The notes: generated from the sequence alone by a model not told the origin. Positions 1-8,434 are shown, counted from the first letter of the stretch. The stretch is DNA of 26,385 nucleotides from Spirochaetia bacterium (GCA_026002045.1 BOAV01000029.1:1-26385); one strand, 5' to 3'. Numbers and translations: made by a program.

Positions 1-722
1 CCAAAAGAGGGAACGAACATACGGGCGTTATTGCCCCAACCCTGGGTATAGGGGCCTTTGATCCCTTTCCGGTCCCGGAAAGCCACGAGGACATCGTGCC
101 ATTCAGGAATGGTCGACGGGGGCTGGAGTCCCAGTTCGTCCAGCCAGTCCTTGCGGATCATCAAGCCCTGGGAATAGAGGAGCTTTTCACCGTCCCGGAA
201 AAAGGGATAAGCATAGTAGCTGCCTTGGTCGGACCGTGCCATCCGGGCATAGTCGGGATGGGCTTGCAGGTAGGCTTTCAGATTGGGGGACCATTTGTCG
301 ATAACATCATTCAGTTTGATGATGACCCCGTCGGCGATGGCCTTTTCCGGGCCGCCAACGTAATCGGTAATCCAGGCCCGCTCGATTATATCCGGCAGCC
401 CGTCACCGCTGGCGATCATCAGGTTAAAGGCTTCGGCAGCGGCGGTGGCGGGGGGATGCTGAAATTCGATCTTGATGCCGGTCCGTTCCATAAGCGCCTT
501 GCCAATGGGTTCCTCCCCCCGGCTGGTGTAGTTGGCATACTCGTTGGCATCAAGCGGAACCCAATAGGTAAGCGTTACATCCGTCTTGATGGGAAAGGAT
601 CCTGCCGATGTAGCGGTGGCCCCCCCGGATGCCCCAGTTGTTTCGGTCTTCTTGCAACCGACAAAGGCCAAAACAATAGCCAAAGCGGTAAGAATACATC
701 CGAAAAGAACTCGTTTCTTCAT
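1..722 (-). CDS. ABC transporter solute-binding lipoprotein, LplA/YtcQ-like (partial, C-terminus outside window)
   Basis: The reading frame is open from ATG at 722 to the window edge, giving 240 codons; the family usually runs about 500-560 residues, so roughly half is present. The start has a perfect AGGAGG at 730-735, seven bases upstream. The N-terminus is a lipoprotein signal (MKKR, hydrophobic core, then LAFVGC), so the mature protein would be anchored by Cys23 outside the inner membrane. It is followed by a Ser/Thr/Gly/Ala-rich linker and the large sugar-binding fold, with LTYWVPL, a GLPDII stretch, a LNDVIDKWSPNLK stretch and LMIRKDWLDELGL. These are typical of the large LplA/YtcQ class of CUT1 binding proteins for oligosaccharides. 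It lies 75 bases downstream of the GH105 gene on the same strand. The likely ligand is therefore an unsaturated rhamnogalacturonan oligosaccharide (inferred). Permease genes would be expected further left, outside the window. Confidence 0.85.
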   Translation of the reverse strand, partial: MKKRVLFGCILTALAIVLAFVGCKKTETTGASGGATATSAGSFPIKTDVTLTYWVPLDANEYANYTSRGEEPIGKALMERTGIKIEFQHPPATAAAEAFNLMIASGDGLPDIIERAWITDYVGGPEKAIADGVIIKLNDVIDKWSPNLKAYLQAHPDYARMARSDQGSYYAYPFFRDGEKLLYSQGLMIRKDWLDELGLQPPSTIPEWHDVLVAFRDRKGIKGPYTQGWGNNARMFVPSF

Positions 723-796
723 ACTAAATCCTCCTGATAATATTTCAATCTTTAGCATAAATAGAGAACCGTGAAAAATCCAGCTTTATATTTGGA

Positions 797-1903
797 TTAT
801 TCCGATATCCGGTTACACGCGTCATAATATTCGGTGCACATCAAGAGAAAGGCCCCCATACCATGCAGATCGTTCTGCACCGTGGGGCGGTCGATATAGA
901 ACTGATAATCCCCCACGCCGGTCCCGATGCAGACCTTGGAAAGGATAAGGTTTTCCCCCTCAAAGGTCAGGGACTTGATGATCCCCTGATACGCCTTATG
1001 GATATACTTCGTATATGACCGGTGGATCAGGCCCTTTTTAATGGCCTTGGCAATCGCATAGGTATAGAGGCACGAACAGGATGTCTCAAGCCAGTTCCCC
1101 GGTTTATCCCCCTTGTCCACCACCTGATACCAGAGACCGCTTTCCTCATCCTGAAAACGGATAAGGGCGTTGATAATATCGAGCTCCGCGTTGACAAATT
1201 CCTGCCTGCGCTGATGATCCTCCGGAATATAGTCCAGGATGTCCATAATGGCAACCGCGTACCAGCCGATGGCCCGGCCCCAGAATTCGGGGGAAAGCCC
1301 GGTTTTCTTGTCCGCCCAGTCTACAACTTTGGAATCGTCCCAGGCGTGGTAGAGCAGCCCGGTTTTTGGGTCCGTCATGTTGACCCGCATCAGGTTCATC
1401 TGCTGATAGACGGTTTCCCAAAAATAGGGCCTGTCAAAATAATGGGCGTACATGGCGCTGTAGGGGCCGATCATGTAAAGCCCGTCGAGCCACATCTGGT
1501 TTTCGCGGTGGTATTTATGCCAGAACCCGCCCCTGGCATTGGTGGGCCACATTTCCACAACCGGCGCAAACCGGTCGAGCACCTTCTTGTACCGTTCATC
1601 TTTGGTCACTTTATAAAGGTTGAAGAGCAGAATGGCGGGCTGCATATCGTCAAATTCGCGGACATCGCAATAACGGATCTCCCCGTTTTCATCGACAAAA
1701 TAATCCACCCATGCCTTGATGTAATCGTAGTACTTCTGCTCCCCGGAAAGGAGAAAGGTCCGCTCCACCCCGGAAAGGAACACCCCCTGATGGTAATGAA
1801 AGCGGTTTGCCGGGGGCAGCTCATTTACAACGGCGAATTTGCGGATCAAGGTATCCGCCCCCATTTTTGCATAGTCTAGCGCGGTTTTATTTGTTTCAGG
1901 CAT
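797..1903 (-). CDS. Glycoside hydrolase family 105, unsaturated rhamnogalacturonyl hydrolase (YteR/RhiN-like)
   Basis: This 368-residue protein has the length and pattern of the GH105 (alpha/alpha)6-barrel family. These enzymes hydrolyse the 4,5-unsaturated galacturonyl end left by rhamnogalacturonan lyases, usually on oligomers inside the cell. QMWLDGLYMIGPYSAMYA places Asp140 where the catalytic Asp of YteR sits. LLYHAWDDS (around 183-191) and the FWGRAIGWYAVAIMDILDYIP stretch (around 207-228) are the other family hallmarks. No signal peptide is visible, which fits a cytoplasmic enzyme. The ATG at 1903 has AAGAGGAG at 1911-1918. It sits 18 bases downstream of the GH106-like gene and upstream of the solute-binding lipoprotein, so the three look like one operon. 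A related unsaturated glucuronyl hydrolase (GH88-like) specificity cannot be excluded. Confidence 0.87.
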   Translation of the reverse strand: MPETNKTALDYAKMGADTLIRKFAVVNELPPANRFHYHQGVFLSGVERTFLLSGEQKYYDYIKAWVDYFVDENGEIRYCDVREFDDMQPAILLFNLYKVTKDERYKKVLDRFAPVVEMWPTNARGGFWHKYHRENQMWLDGLYMIGPYSAMYAHYFDRPYFWETVYQQMNLMRVNMTDPKTGLLYHAWDDSKVVDWADKKTGLSPEFWGRAIGWYAVAIMDILDYIPEDHQRRQEFVNAELDIINALIRFQDEESGLWYQVVDKGDKPGNWLETSCSCLYTYAIAKAIKKGLIHRSYTKYIHKAYQGIIKSLTFEGENLILSKVCIGTGVGDYQFYIDRPTVQNDLHGMGAFLLMCTEYYDACNRISE

Positions 1904-1921
1904 AGTGTTTCTCCTCTTAGA

Positions 1922-4900
1922 TTAAGACAATTCAGGGGATTTTAATATTCCCTGGGGCCAGAAGCCGTATTCATAGGTCCAGGCCGGGCCGATGCTGCGC
2001 CAGGAGTTCGGGTCCCAATAAGCGCGGTCCCGGTTATTTGCGTGGAGCTGGCCGAAGGTGTTGATCCGGTTACCAAAATAGACCACATCAACTTTATGAA
2101 GTTTCCCATCGGCAAGCCCCTTGAGGGTGAGCCGGTAGGGGGAATAGGCAATGACCCCCTTGTCTTCGCCGTCAACCGCAACCCGCAGCAAATGCCCCCG
2201 GTAACAGGTTGCGGCAACAGTCAACGCCCCTCCGCGGCTTTCCGCTTCCAGGTGGTAGGTGATATTCCCGCCGTAGAAGGGCAGCCCCTGGCGGGTAATG
2301 TCGCCGAAGGCCAAGGTGCGGACCGGCTTTGTCAGGGTGCTCACGGTTCCCCGCACTTCTACGCCGAAATCGCCCAGGAGATAGAGCGCTTCGATATTCA
2401 CACCGGGGCCGTAGGGTATGCTGAGTTCCAGACTATTGGAACCTTCCTTAATGGGGGGCAGCTTTACCCTGCCGATACAGTGGTCAACATACCAGCCCGC
2501 TGCCGGACCCGCCGCTTCCCCGTTCAGGGTGACAGTGGTATTGGCTGCGTTTTCCAGTGCAAGTTCCGCGCCGCTGATGGCCAGCTCACTCCCAAAGGTA
2601 TAACGCAGACGCAAAGTATTGGGCGTAGTGGTGTCACGGGCGACCCAAGGCTGGGCCACCGCCTTCTTCCTGATGGGCCAGCCGAGTTCGATGCGTACCA
2701 CCTTATCCAGCCGCAGAATTTCTTCCCGGGGGCGCCAGGCGCCCTTATCCAGCGCATATTCAGCCATATCCAGCAGGAGCACATTTGGTTCATGGAGGGT
2801 AACCGGAACCGGGCCGGTAAAGCTGGTATAGGGCGGTTCTTCATCCGAGGGACGCGCGGCGATATAAGACGCCGCATTGGTAAGGAGTTTCGGCCTTTCG
2901 GCAGCAATAGTAGGTGTCCCCTTATCCAGCCTCACCAAAAGGCTGTCATGCTCATAGAAGGGATAGATGATGACGGTATTACCCTGCTCCTGCTCCACCG
3001 GAAGGGGCGAAATGTCCCCGCTTATGGTGTCGTACCGCGTGACCGCCCAGATACCCCGTATGCGTATATGGAGCAGGTCCCCCGCCGGGAGATCGGGGTT
3101 CACGGGTTTATCCGCATGGGCGATGAAGAGCCACCGCACACCGCCCGCTTCTTCCCGGAGCTGGTAGATCAGATTTTGGGTCTCCACCCCCGAATCGTCC
3201 CGGATATCAAGCTCCCGGACGGTATCAAGCGCCCCAAGGACGGCCAGCCGCTCAAAGCCGAGGCGTTCGCTCCGTTCCCAAAGCTTAAGACCCCCGTCAT
3301 TCTGTTTGGCGTCCAGGTATTTCGGCGCATCCCCCAGGAAGATGACCCGGCCCCCGGCGTTACGGAAGGCCTCGATCCGGCGGAGGGTCGTTTCCCGCAT
3401 GGTCTCCATGCCGGGGACAATAATCACCTCATAGTTCATCTTCCCCACCGGAAAGGATGCGCCGCTTTTGATCTCCGCGGGATCGCAGAGTGAGGGCAGG
3501 GTGGACTCGCAGATATAGTCGAAGTCGATGAGTCCCTTTAAGAGCCAGTCGCAGAGGTCCTGGAAATTCCGATCCATCTGTTCCCGTATGGTTTCGGTCT
3601 TTTCCTGGGGCCCCCAGTGGAGCCAGTAACTTTCGATGGGGTGGAGTACCCCAACCCTGACGACCGCCTTGCCCCGTGTCAGGGCGGATGCTATCCTTGC
3701 AAAATGATCTTCTATATATGAGTACTGTTCGTACCACGGGGCCTGATAGTTAAAGGTACCGGGATAGTCCCGCTTGGCCTCACCGTTCATGGAGACCCAG
3801 GACAGATGGGGCACCCGGACCGTAACCCCCAGACATGCCTGCCAGTCCCCCTGAAGCTTGTGTCCCCGGAAATCAAAGTCCCAGTTGGTCACCCCGTACA
3901 GTTCCGAAAGCATCCCCGGATAGCCGTACTGATGGACCGCCGACTGGGTCTGTTTGGCGGTGGTGAATTCCCGCCTGTCGCAGAGCATATCGATTCCGGG
4001 AAGCTGGAAGGAACGGTAGGAGCGCATGGCCTCCCCCAGGGCATGGGTCTGGCTTTTCAGGGTGGGTTCTTCCATCATGTGGCCGGTAAGCATAAGGCCG
4101 TGGGCCGCGCACCAGGCGCCGCACTGATCCGCAAAGGCCTGGGCAAAGCGTTCGGCGATATGATCGTGGTAATGGTAGCGCAGGGGAGACGGCCTATTCC
4201 GGGGAAAATCCCAGAGGAGTTCGGGGATGCCGTCAATCAGGCTTTCCCCGTTATAGGCGGCCTTAAAGGTTTCCCCGATATCATCTGTCCAAGGAAGGGT
4301 TACGTCCCGGTCGTCACGGGCAAAGCCCAGGGTTCCCTTCCGTGAAAACTGGGGTTCATCGGTAAAAATGGCGGGAATTAAAGCGCCGAAGTCCCCGGCG
4401 AACCGCTTTTCATACCGGTTATAGGTTATTCTGATAAATTCAGCTATGGCCTTGGGGTCCAGGGTATTTATGTATGTCTGGTTGTTGTACCAGGGATCGC
4501 TTTGGGGCTGTTCAGCATAGGCATAGAGTTTGATACCCGCTGCGGACTCATCGGCGGAATCCTCCGCCTTGATACGCCGGTACCCTTCGAGATCGCCGGC
4601 TTCGTCCAGACTCACATCAAAACAGGCGATAAGGGCGCCGTCTTTTTTGGGATGGCGGGTCAGCCGCAGATACCGTATACGGTACTGTTCGTTTTTGGTG
4701 ACAAGCCCCCCCGCCGCGCCCGAAGGCCAGCGGTCCTCATCGTAAAGCCACGCGAGCATCTGTTCCCGGCGGGCCTTTTCCACACAGGCGCCCACGATGT
4801 CCATATATTCATCACTGAGATAGGGGGTCGCCATGCCGGTACGCACATGCATGTGGAAGCCGCCGAATCCCATCTTTTTAAGCTGCTCAATCTGCCAAAC

Positions 4901-5017
4901 CAGTTCATCCCGGTCAAGTTTGGTATTCCACGCCCAAAAAGGGGTTCCCCGGTATTCACTGGAAGGATTTTTGAATTCCTGAGCGGTTAAAGGTTTTTCC
5001 CGTTTTGGGTAGAGCAT
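1922..5017 (-). CDS. GH106-like alpha-L-rhamnosidase, large cytoplasmic glycoside hydrolase
   Basis: This 1031-residue protein has no signal peptide. The N-terminal barrel carries TPFWAWNTKLDRDELVWQI (residues 25-43), GFGGFHMHVRTGM (50-62), and LAWLYDEDRWPSGAAGG (88-104). Further on are GHMMEE (312-317) and SELYGVTNWDFDFRGHKLQGD. This set is characteristic of the GH106 alpha-L-rhamnosidase family, in which conserved acidic residues and a calcium ion serve catalysis. The C-terminal 250 or so residues resemble beta-sandwich, galactose-binding-type modules. It would remove terminal L-rhamnose from rhamnogalacturonan fragments, complementing the GH105 gene 18 bases downstream. The ATG at 5017 has AAGGAG at 5023-5028. 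The family call is by motif memory only; another GH2-like clan member is the main alternative. Confidence 0.77.
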   Translation of the reverse strand: MLYPKREKPLTAQEFKNPSSEYRGTPFWAWNTKLDRDELVWQIEQLKKMGFGGFHMHVRTGMATPYLSDEYMDIVGACVEKARREQMLAWLYDEDRWPSGAAGGLVTKNEQYRIRYLRLTRHPKKDGALIACFDVSLDEAGDLEGYRRIKAEDSADESAAGIKLYAYAEQPQSDPWYNNQTYINTLDPKAIAEFIRITYNRYEKRFAGDFGALIPAIFTDEPQFSRKGTLGFARDDRDVTLPWTDDIGETFKAAYNGESLIDGIPELLWDFPRNRPSPLRYHYHDHIAERFAQAFADQCGAWCAAHGLMLTGHMMEEPTLKSQTHALGEAMRSYRSFQLPGIDMLCDRREFTTAKQTQSAVHQYGYPGMLSELYGVTNWDFDFRGHKLQGDWQACLGVTVRVPHLSWVSMNGEAKRDYPGTFNYQAPWYEQYSYIEDHFARIASALTRGKAVVRVGVLHPIESYWLHWGPQEKTETIREQMDRNFQDLCDWLLKGLIDFDYICESTLPSLCDPAEIKSGASFPVGKMNYEVIIVPGMETMRETTLRRIEAFRNAGGRVIFLGDAPKYLDAKQNDGGLKLWERSERLGFERLAVLGALDTVRELDIRDDSGVETQNLIYQLREEAGGVRWLFIAHADKPVNPDLPAGDLLHIRIRGIWAVTRYDTISGDISPLPVEQEQGNTVIIYPFYEHDSLLVRLDKGTPTIAAERPKLLTNAASYIAARPSDEEPPYTSFTGPVPVTLHEPNVLLLDMAEYALDKGAWRPREEILRLDKVVRIELGWPIRKKAVAQPWVARDTTTPNTLRLRYTFGSELAISGAELALENAANTTVTLNGEAAGPAAGWYVDHCIGRVKLPPIKEGSNSLELSIPYGPGVNIEALYLLGDFGVEVRGTVSTLTKPVRTLAFGDITRQGLPFYGGNITYHLEAESRGGALTVAATCYRGHLLRVAVDGEDKGVIAYSPYRLTLKGLADGKLHKVDVVYFGNRINTFGQLHANNRDRAYWDPNSWRSIGPAWTYEYGFWPQGILKSPELS

Positions 5018-5024
5018 ATTTTCT

Positions 5025-5048
5025 CCTTAATAATAATTATTATAAAGG
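5025..5048 (-). promoter_or_regulatory. 24-bp palindrome over the -10 and ribosome-binding site of the rhamnosidase operon
   Basis: CCTT at 5025-5028 and AAGG at 5045-5048 flank ATAATAATTATTAT (5030-5043), giving an inverted repeat of 12 bp per arm with a single mismatch. Read on the minus strand it contains TATAAT (5044-5039), a perfect -10 hexamer, and runs into the AAGGAG of the GH106-like gene. No good -35 lies upstream (GACTGA at 17-bp spacing, GTGACT at 19). It could be an operator, or a leader hairpin that hides the ribosome-binding site. The AT-richness makes chance palindromes more likely here. Confidence 0.45.
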
Positions 5049-5106
5049 AAATATAAAATATTCAGTCACGTATTTGGATTGTGTCGACTTTTTGCCTATG
5101 GTTCGC

Positions 5107-7140
5107 CTATTCCCTGACCGGGGACGCAGGGCGGATTACCGGGTTGCCCGGTGCGCTGCGGGAGAAAGAACAGGCCCGGCGGGCCGCCTCTTCCGGCAGG
5201 GTAGCGAAGGCGCAGAACTCCTTCATTTCGATGGCGTCCACCAGACGGCCCGGCACACCCCCGGCTTTTATGAGCAGCTCCGCCACATCCCGTGCGGAAG
5301 CGCCGTGATGCCGGCCCAGTCCCACATAGACCCGTGAGCCGCCTTCACCGCTGTCGCCGGCAAAACCGCTCCGGCCCGGTCTGCTGTTAGCCCCGCCATG
5401 GGGGCCGCTACTACTGTGCGGACTGCCGTGGGGGCCGCCGCCGTAAGCGCCGCTGCCATGGGCGCCGCCCCGTGGGCTGCCCTTCGGGCCTGGCCGAAAG
5501 CCGCTGGGTCCGCCGTGCCGCGCCTCACCCCAGGAACTGCCGCCGCTGCGGCCCGGTCCAAAACGGCCCCGGCCCGTGTCCCGAAACTTGCCTGTGTCCC
5601 GAAAGGACTCCTCGGAAAATTCCGTCACCACCCCGTACCGGGAAGGATCCAGCAGTTCCCCGTAGCTCAAGGAAACCAAAGCCTCTACCGCCCGCTCCGG
5701 CCCCAGCCGTTCAATTAGCTGTCGGCATACCTTGGCAAGAAAGGGGGATACGGCATCGGATAAGGCCGTATCATCCGCTGCGGATTCTGCTGCCGCCCTG
5801 GAGGCTTCCGTCACCGGAACCGGCGTTTCCGTCATCGCGGTTTCCGCAGACAAGGCTGCATCCGCTGACTCGGCGGAAGGTTCCGCAAGAACTGCGTCAG
5901 GAGCCGGGATTTCCTCGTCGGGCAGGCTGGCCACCACCGACGCCACGATCCGGCTGCGGATAGCCTTCATCACCGATTTGACGGCGGGGACCTTCATCCA
6001 GAGAATTTTGCTGCCAAGGGTCCGTTCCATGCTCCGGGAAAGGTGGCTGATCCGGCCCCGGTCCGCCGGAAGGGCAAAGCTGATCGCCCGCCCACGCCTG
6101 CCCGCCCTGCCGGTCCGGCCGATGCGGTGGATATAGCTTTCACGATCATTGGGGAGGTCCCAGTTGATCACATGGGTGAGCCGTTCGATGTCCAGACCGC
6201 GGGCGGCCACATCGGTGGCTACCAGAATCGTTGTCATCTTTGAACGGAAGCGCCGCAGGGTCCGCTCCCGTGCCTCTTGGGAAAGATCCCCGTGGATGGC
6301 CTCGGCAGAAAAGCCCGCTTCCACCAGGCGGCGGGTAAGATCATCGGTTTCCCGCTTGGTGGCGCAGAAGATAAGGCCGTAAAAAACCTCCGAACTGTCG
6401 ATGATCCGGCGCAGCACTTCCAGACGGTCTTCCCGTTTCAAAATCGTATAAAACTGGTCCACCGCGGGTTTTTCGTCATCCGGGGCGGTATCCTCCAGGA
6501 TTTCCACCTCTCCAATATGCTGCCGGATCACCTTGAGGATGGCATCGGGCATGGTGGCGGAAAAAAGGGCCACCCGGCGGTCCGGTTTGACCGCACCCAT
6601 GATTTTTTCCACATCCTCGAAGAAGCCCATGTCCAGCATCTCGTCCGCTTCGTCCAGAATGAACCAGTCCACGGCGGAAAGGTCTAAAACCTTCCGTTCC
6701 ATCAGGTCCATAATACGACCGGGGGTGCCTACCACCACTTCGGTCCCCCGCTTCAGGTCCAGAATTTGGGTTCTGATGGAGGCCCCGCCGTAGACCGCCG
6801 TGATTCGGGGGCCGGCAGCGGCTGAGCCGTTCCCGGAGGGCGCAAGGGAGGCAATTTCACGGGAAACCTGCAGGGCCAGTTCACGGGTGGGGGTTAAAAT
6901 CAGGGCCCGGGGGGCGTGACCACGGCTGGTAATCCGTTCCACCAGGGGGATGCCAAAGGCGGCGGTCTTGCCGGTCCCGGTTCGGGCCCTAACAATAACA
7001 TGGCCTGAGTCCGCCAGAAGCCGGGGCAGGGCGATGGTTTGAATGGAGCTGGGGCTGGTAAAACCCTTGCGGGTTAGGGCTTCCAGTACGGCATCGGATA
7101 AACCGAAGGATGAGAAAGGATGGGATTCGTCTGTGGTCAT
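5107..7140 (-). CDS. deaD: DEAD-box ATP-dependent RNA helicase with DbpA-type RNA-binding C-terminus (DeaD/CsdA-like)
   Basis: This 677-residue protein has a complete DEAD-box core. The Q-motif Gln is at 34, ARTGTGKT at 52-59, PTRELA at 84-89, TPGR at 139-142, DEAD at 163-166, SAT at 194-196, and HRIGRTGR at 338-345. An Ala/Glu/Ser-rich linker (around 411-465) follows, then a short conserved helical segment, then a Gly/His/Arg/Ser-rich low-complexity region (520-600). The last part, about 602-665 (SRVYVGLGRHHGASARDVAELL), matches the DbpA/CsdA RNA-recognition fold that targets structured RNA such as rRNA. Likely roles are ribosome assembly or mRNA unwinding, often in the cold. The ATG at 7140 has no strong Shine-Dalgarno sequence. 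The gene is followed by the rhamnosidase operon on the same strand and I see no intervening terminator. Confidence 0.93.
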   Translation of the reverse strand: MTTDESHPFSSFGLSDAVLEALTRKGFTSPSSIQTIALPRLLADSGHVIVRARTGTGKTAAFGIPLVERITSRGHAPRALILTPTRELALQVSREIASLAPSGNGSAAAGPRITAVYGGASIRTQILDLKRGTEVVVGTPGRIMDLMERKVLDLSAVDWFILDEADEMLDMGFFEDVEKIMGAVKPDRRVALFSATMPDAILKVIRQHIGEVEILEDTAPDDEKPAVDQFYTILKREDRLEVLRRIIDSSEVFYGLIFCATKRETDDLTRRLVEAGFSAEAIHGDLSQEARERTLRRFRSKMTTILVATDVAARGLDIERLTHVINWDLPNDRESYIHRIGRTGRAGRRGRAISFALPADRGRISHLSRSMERTLGSKILWMKVPAVKSVMKAIRSRIVASVVASLPDEEIPAPDAVLAEPSAESADAALSAETAMTETPVPVTEASRAAAESAADDTALSDAVSPFLAKVCRQLIERLGPERAVEALVSLSYGELLDPSRYGVVTEFSEESFRDTGKFRDTGRGRFGPGRSGGSSWGEARHGGPSGFRPGPKGSPRGGAHGSGAYGGGPHGSPHSSSGPHGGANSRPGRSGFAGDSGEGGSRVYVGLGRHHGASARDVAELLIKAGGVPGRLVDAIEMKEFCAFATLPEEAARRACSFSRSAPGNPVIRPASPVRE
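5391..5480 (-). repeat. Imperfect Gly/His-rich coding repeat in the helicase tail
   Basis: On the minus strand the sequence repeats short GGC/CAC/GGC/AGC-type units that encode GAHGS, GPHGS and GPHGG variants. The stretch is very GC-rich and free of the helicase fold. Such RGG/GGxH-like tails usually bind RNA non-specifically and are prone to length variation by slippage. Confidence 0.6.
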
Positions 7141-7194
7141 ATATTCATAAGTATAGAGCAGATTCTTCTATTATGTAACCATGGTCAAGGCAAC

Positions 7195-7218
7195 AAAAAA
7201 GCCGCCCTTTCGGACGGC
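7195..7218 (-). terminator. Rho-independent terminator of the sugar-transport ATPase gene
   Basis: On the minus strand GCCGTCC-GAAA-GGGCGGC forms a 7-bp stem (one G-U pair) closed by a GAAA tetraloop. It is followed directly by TTTTTTGTTG. It lies 27 bases past the stop codon at 7245. Confidence 0.9.
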
Positions 7219-7244
7219 CTTTTCTTTAAAACGACAACCGGGGT

Positions 7245-8381
7245 TTACTGTCCGGTAGTTTTGTCCGCAGCGGCGTCGATTTCGGCAAGGATGGAAAGCT
7301 CCGTTTCCTTGTCGAAGTACCGGGCCTTGTCCATTTTGGGGTTAAAGTTAACGGTATCCCCAACCTTGAACACATAGTGGGACTCGGTGCGGGCAACCAG
7401 GGGCTGATTGCTGCCGGTGGTCAGCCAGAGATGGATATCGGCGCCCAAGGGTTCAACCACGGTGGTCTTAACCGGCATCACATTGTCGCCGCCGCCCTTG
7501 TCGGAATAGATCAGGTCTTCCGGCCGGATGCCGAAGAACACTTCCTTACCCACATATTTCTTGAGATATGCCGCATGTTTGGCATCGGGTTTGAGCTTGA
7601 AGGACCCTTCGTCAATCACCACGGAACCGCCCTCTTCCGACACCTTGACGGTGAGGAAGTTCATGGGGGGGGACCCGATGAATCCGGCGACAAACTTGTT
7701 CACCGGGTGGTTGTAGAGGAACAGGGGGGACCCAATCTGCTGGATCTTCCCGTCCTTCATAACGACGATCTTGTTCGCCATGGTCATGGCTTCTACCTGG
7801 TCATGGGTAACGTAGATCATGGTGGCGTTAAGGTCCAAATGCAGCTTGGAGAGCTCGGCGCGCATGCTTACCCGGAGTTTGGCGTCCAGGTTGGAAAGGG
7901 GCTCGTCAAAGAGGAATACCTTGGGGTTACGGACGATGGCGCGGCCTACGGCGACACGCTGGCGCTGACCACCGGAAAGGGCCTTGGGCTTGCGGTCAAG
8001 GAACTTCTCGATGTCGAGGATACGGGCCGCTTCATGGACCCGGCGGTCGATTTCGCTCTTTTCGACCTTCTTGATACGGAGCCCGAATGCCATGTTATCG
8101 TACACGGTCATATGGGGATACAGGGCGTAATTCTGGAATACCATGGCGATATTCCGGTCCTTGGGGGGAACGTCGTTCATCAATTCCCCGTCGATATAGA
8201 GCTCACCTTCGGTGATGTCTTCCAGGCCGGCGACCATGCGGAGTGTGGTGGATTTACCGCACCCGGAGGGGCCTACAAAGACGACAAATTCCTTGTCCTC
8301 TACCACGATGTTGGCAGCGTCCACGGCGCGGACATTGCCCTCATACACCTTTGAAATGCCTTTCAGCTCAACTTTTGCCAT
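7245..8381 (-). CDS. ugpC: Sugar ABC transporter ATP-binding protein, MsmX/UgpC/MalK family (orphan ATPase)
   Basis: This 378-residue protein has every part of a CUT1-type ATPase. Walker A is GPSGCGKST (37-45), the Q-loop Gln is at 83, the signature LSGGQ is at 135-139, Walker B FLFDE ends at 160, and the H-loop His is at 193. A C-terminal TOBE/OB regulatory region starts near 235 and extends to about 360. It couples ATP hydrolysis to sugar uptake at the inner face of the membrane. No permease or binding protein is adjacent. This is typical of shared MsmX-type ATPases, which energise several importers, and the GH105/GH106-linked binding protein 6.5 kb away is an obvious client (inferred). The ATG at 8381 has GGAGG at 8388-8392. 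It has its own promoter, leader hairpin and terminator, so it is probably monocistronic. Confidence 0.95.
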   Translation of the reverse strand: MAKVELKGISKVYEGNVRAVDAANIVVEDKEFVVFVGPSGCGKSTTLRMVAGLEDITEGELYIDGELMNDVPPKDRNIAMVFQNYALYPHMTVYDNMAFGLRIKKVEKSEIDRRVHEAARILDIEKFLDRKPKALSGGQRQRVAVGRAIVRNPKVFLFDEPLSNLDAKLRVSMRAELSKLHLDLNATMIYVTHDQVEAMTMANKIVVMKDGKIQQIGSPLFLYNHPVNKFVAGFIGSPPMNFLTVKVSEEGGSVVIDEGSFKLKPDAKHAAYLKKYVGKEVFFGIRPEDLIYSDKGGGDNVMPVKTTVVEPLGADIHLWLTTGSNQPLVARTESHYVFKVGDTVNFNPKMDKARYFDKETELSILAEIDAAADKTTGQ

Positions 8382-8398
8382 AAATGGCCTCCATTGTT

Positions 8399-8418
8399 CC
8401 CGCCCTTCTCAGGGCAAG
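8399..8418 (-). promoter_or_regulatory. Leader hairpin upstream of the ATPase ribosome-binding site
   Basis: On the minus strand CTTGCCCT-GAGA-AGGGCGGG forms an 8-bp stem (two G-U pairs) with a GNRA-type GAGA loop. It lies between the predicted transcription start and the GGAGG. No U-tract follows, so it is not a terminator; it could stabilise the mRNA. Confidence 0.5.
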
Positions 8419-8434
8419 GTTAGTTTATATGAAT

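Noticed and set aside
96..737. Plus-strand open frame at the left end
   Set aside because: The minus strand here encodes a solute-binding lipoprotein with a perfect ribosome-binding site, lipobox and family motifs.
723..796. Terminator between the GH105 and binding-protein genes
   Set aside because: Only a 6-bp AATCCA/TGGATT stem with a 10-base loop and a short T-run is present; it is too weak to call and read-through is likely.
2042..3493. Long plus-strand open frame (483 codons) opposite the GH106-like gene
   Set aside because: It is a codon-mirror frame of a GC-rich gene: no ribosome-binding site, Pro/Gly/Arg-rich with no recognisable motif, and the opposite strand carries a clear enzyme family.
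7377..8354. Plus-strand open frame (325 codons) opposite the sugar ATPase gene
   Set aside because: It mirrors the complete, motif-rich ATPase frame; the product is His/Gly/Val-rich without a known domain or start signal.
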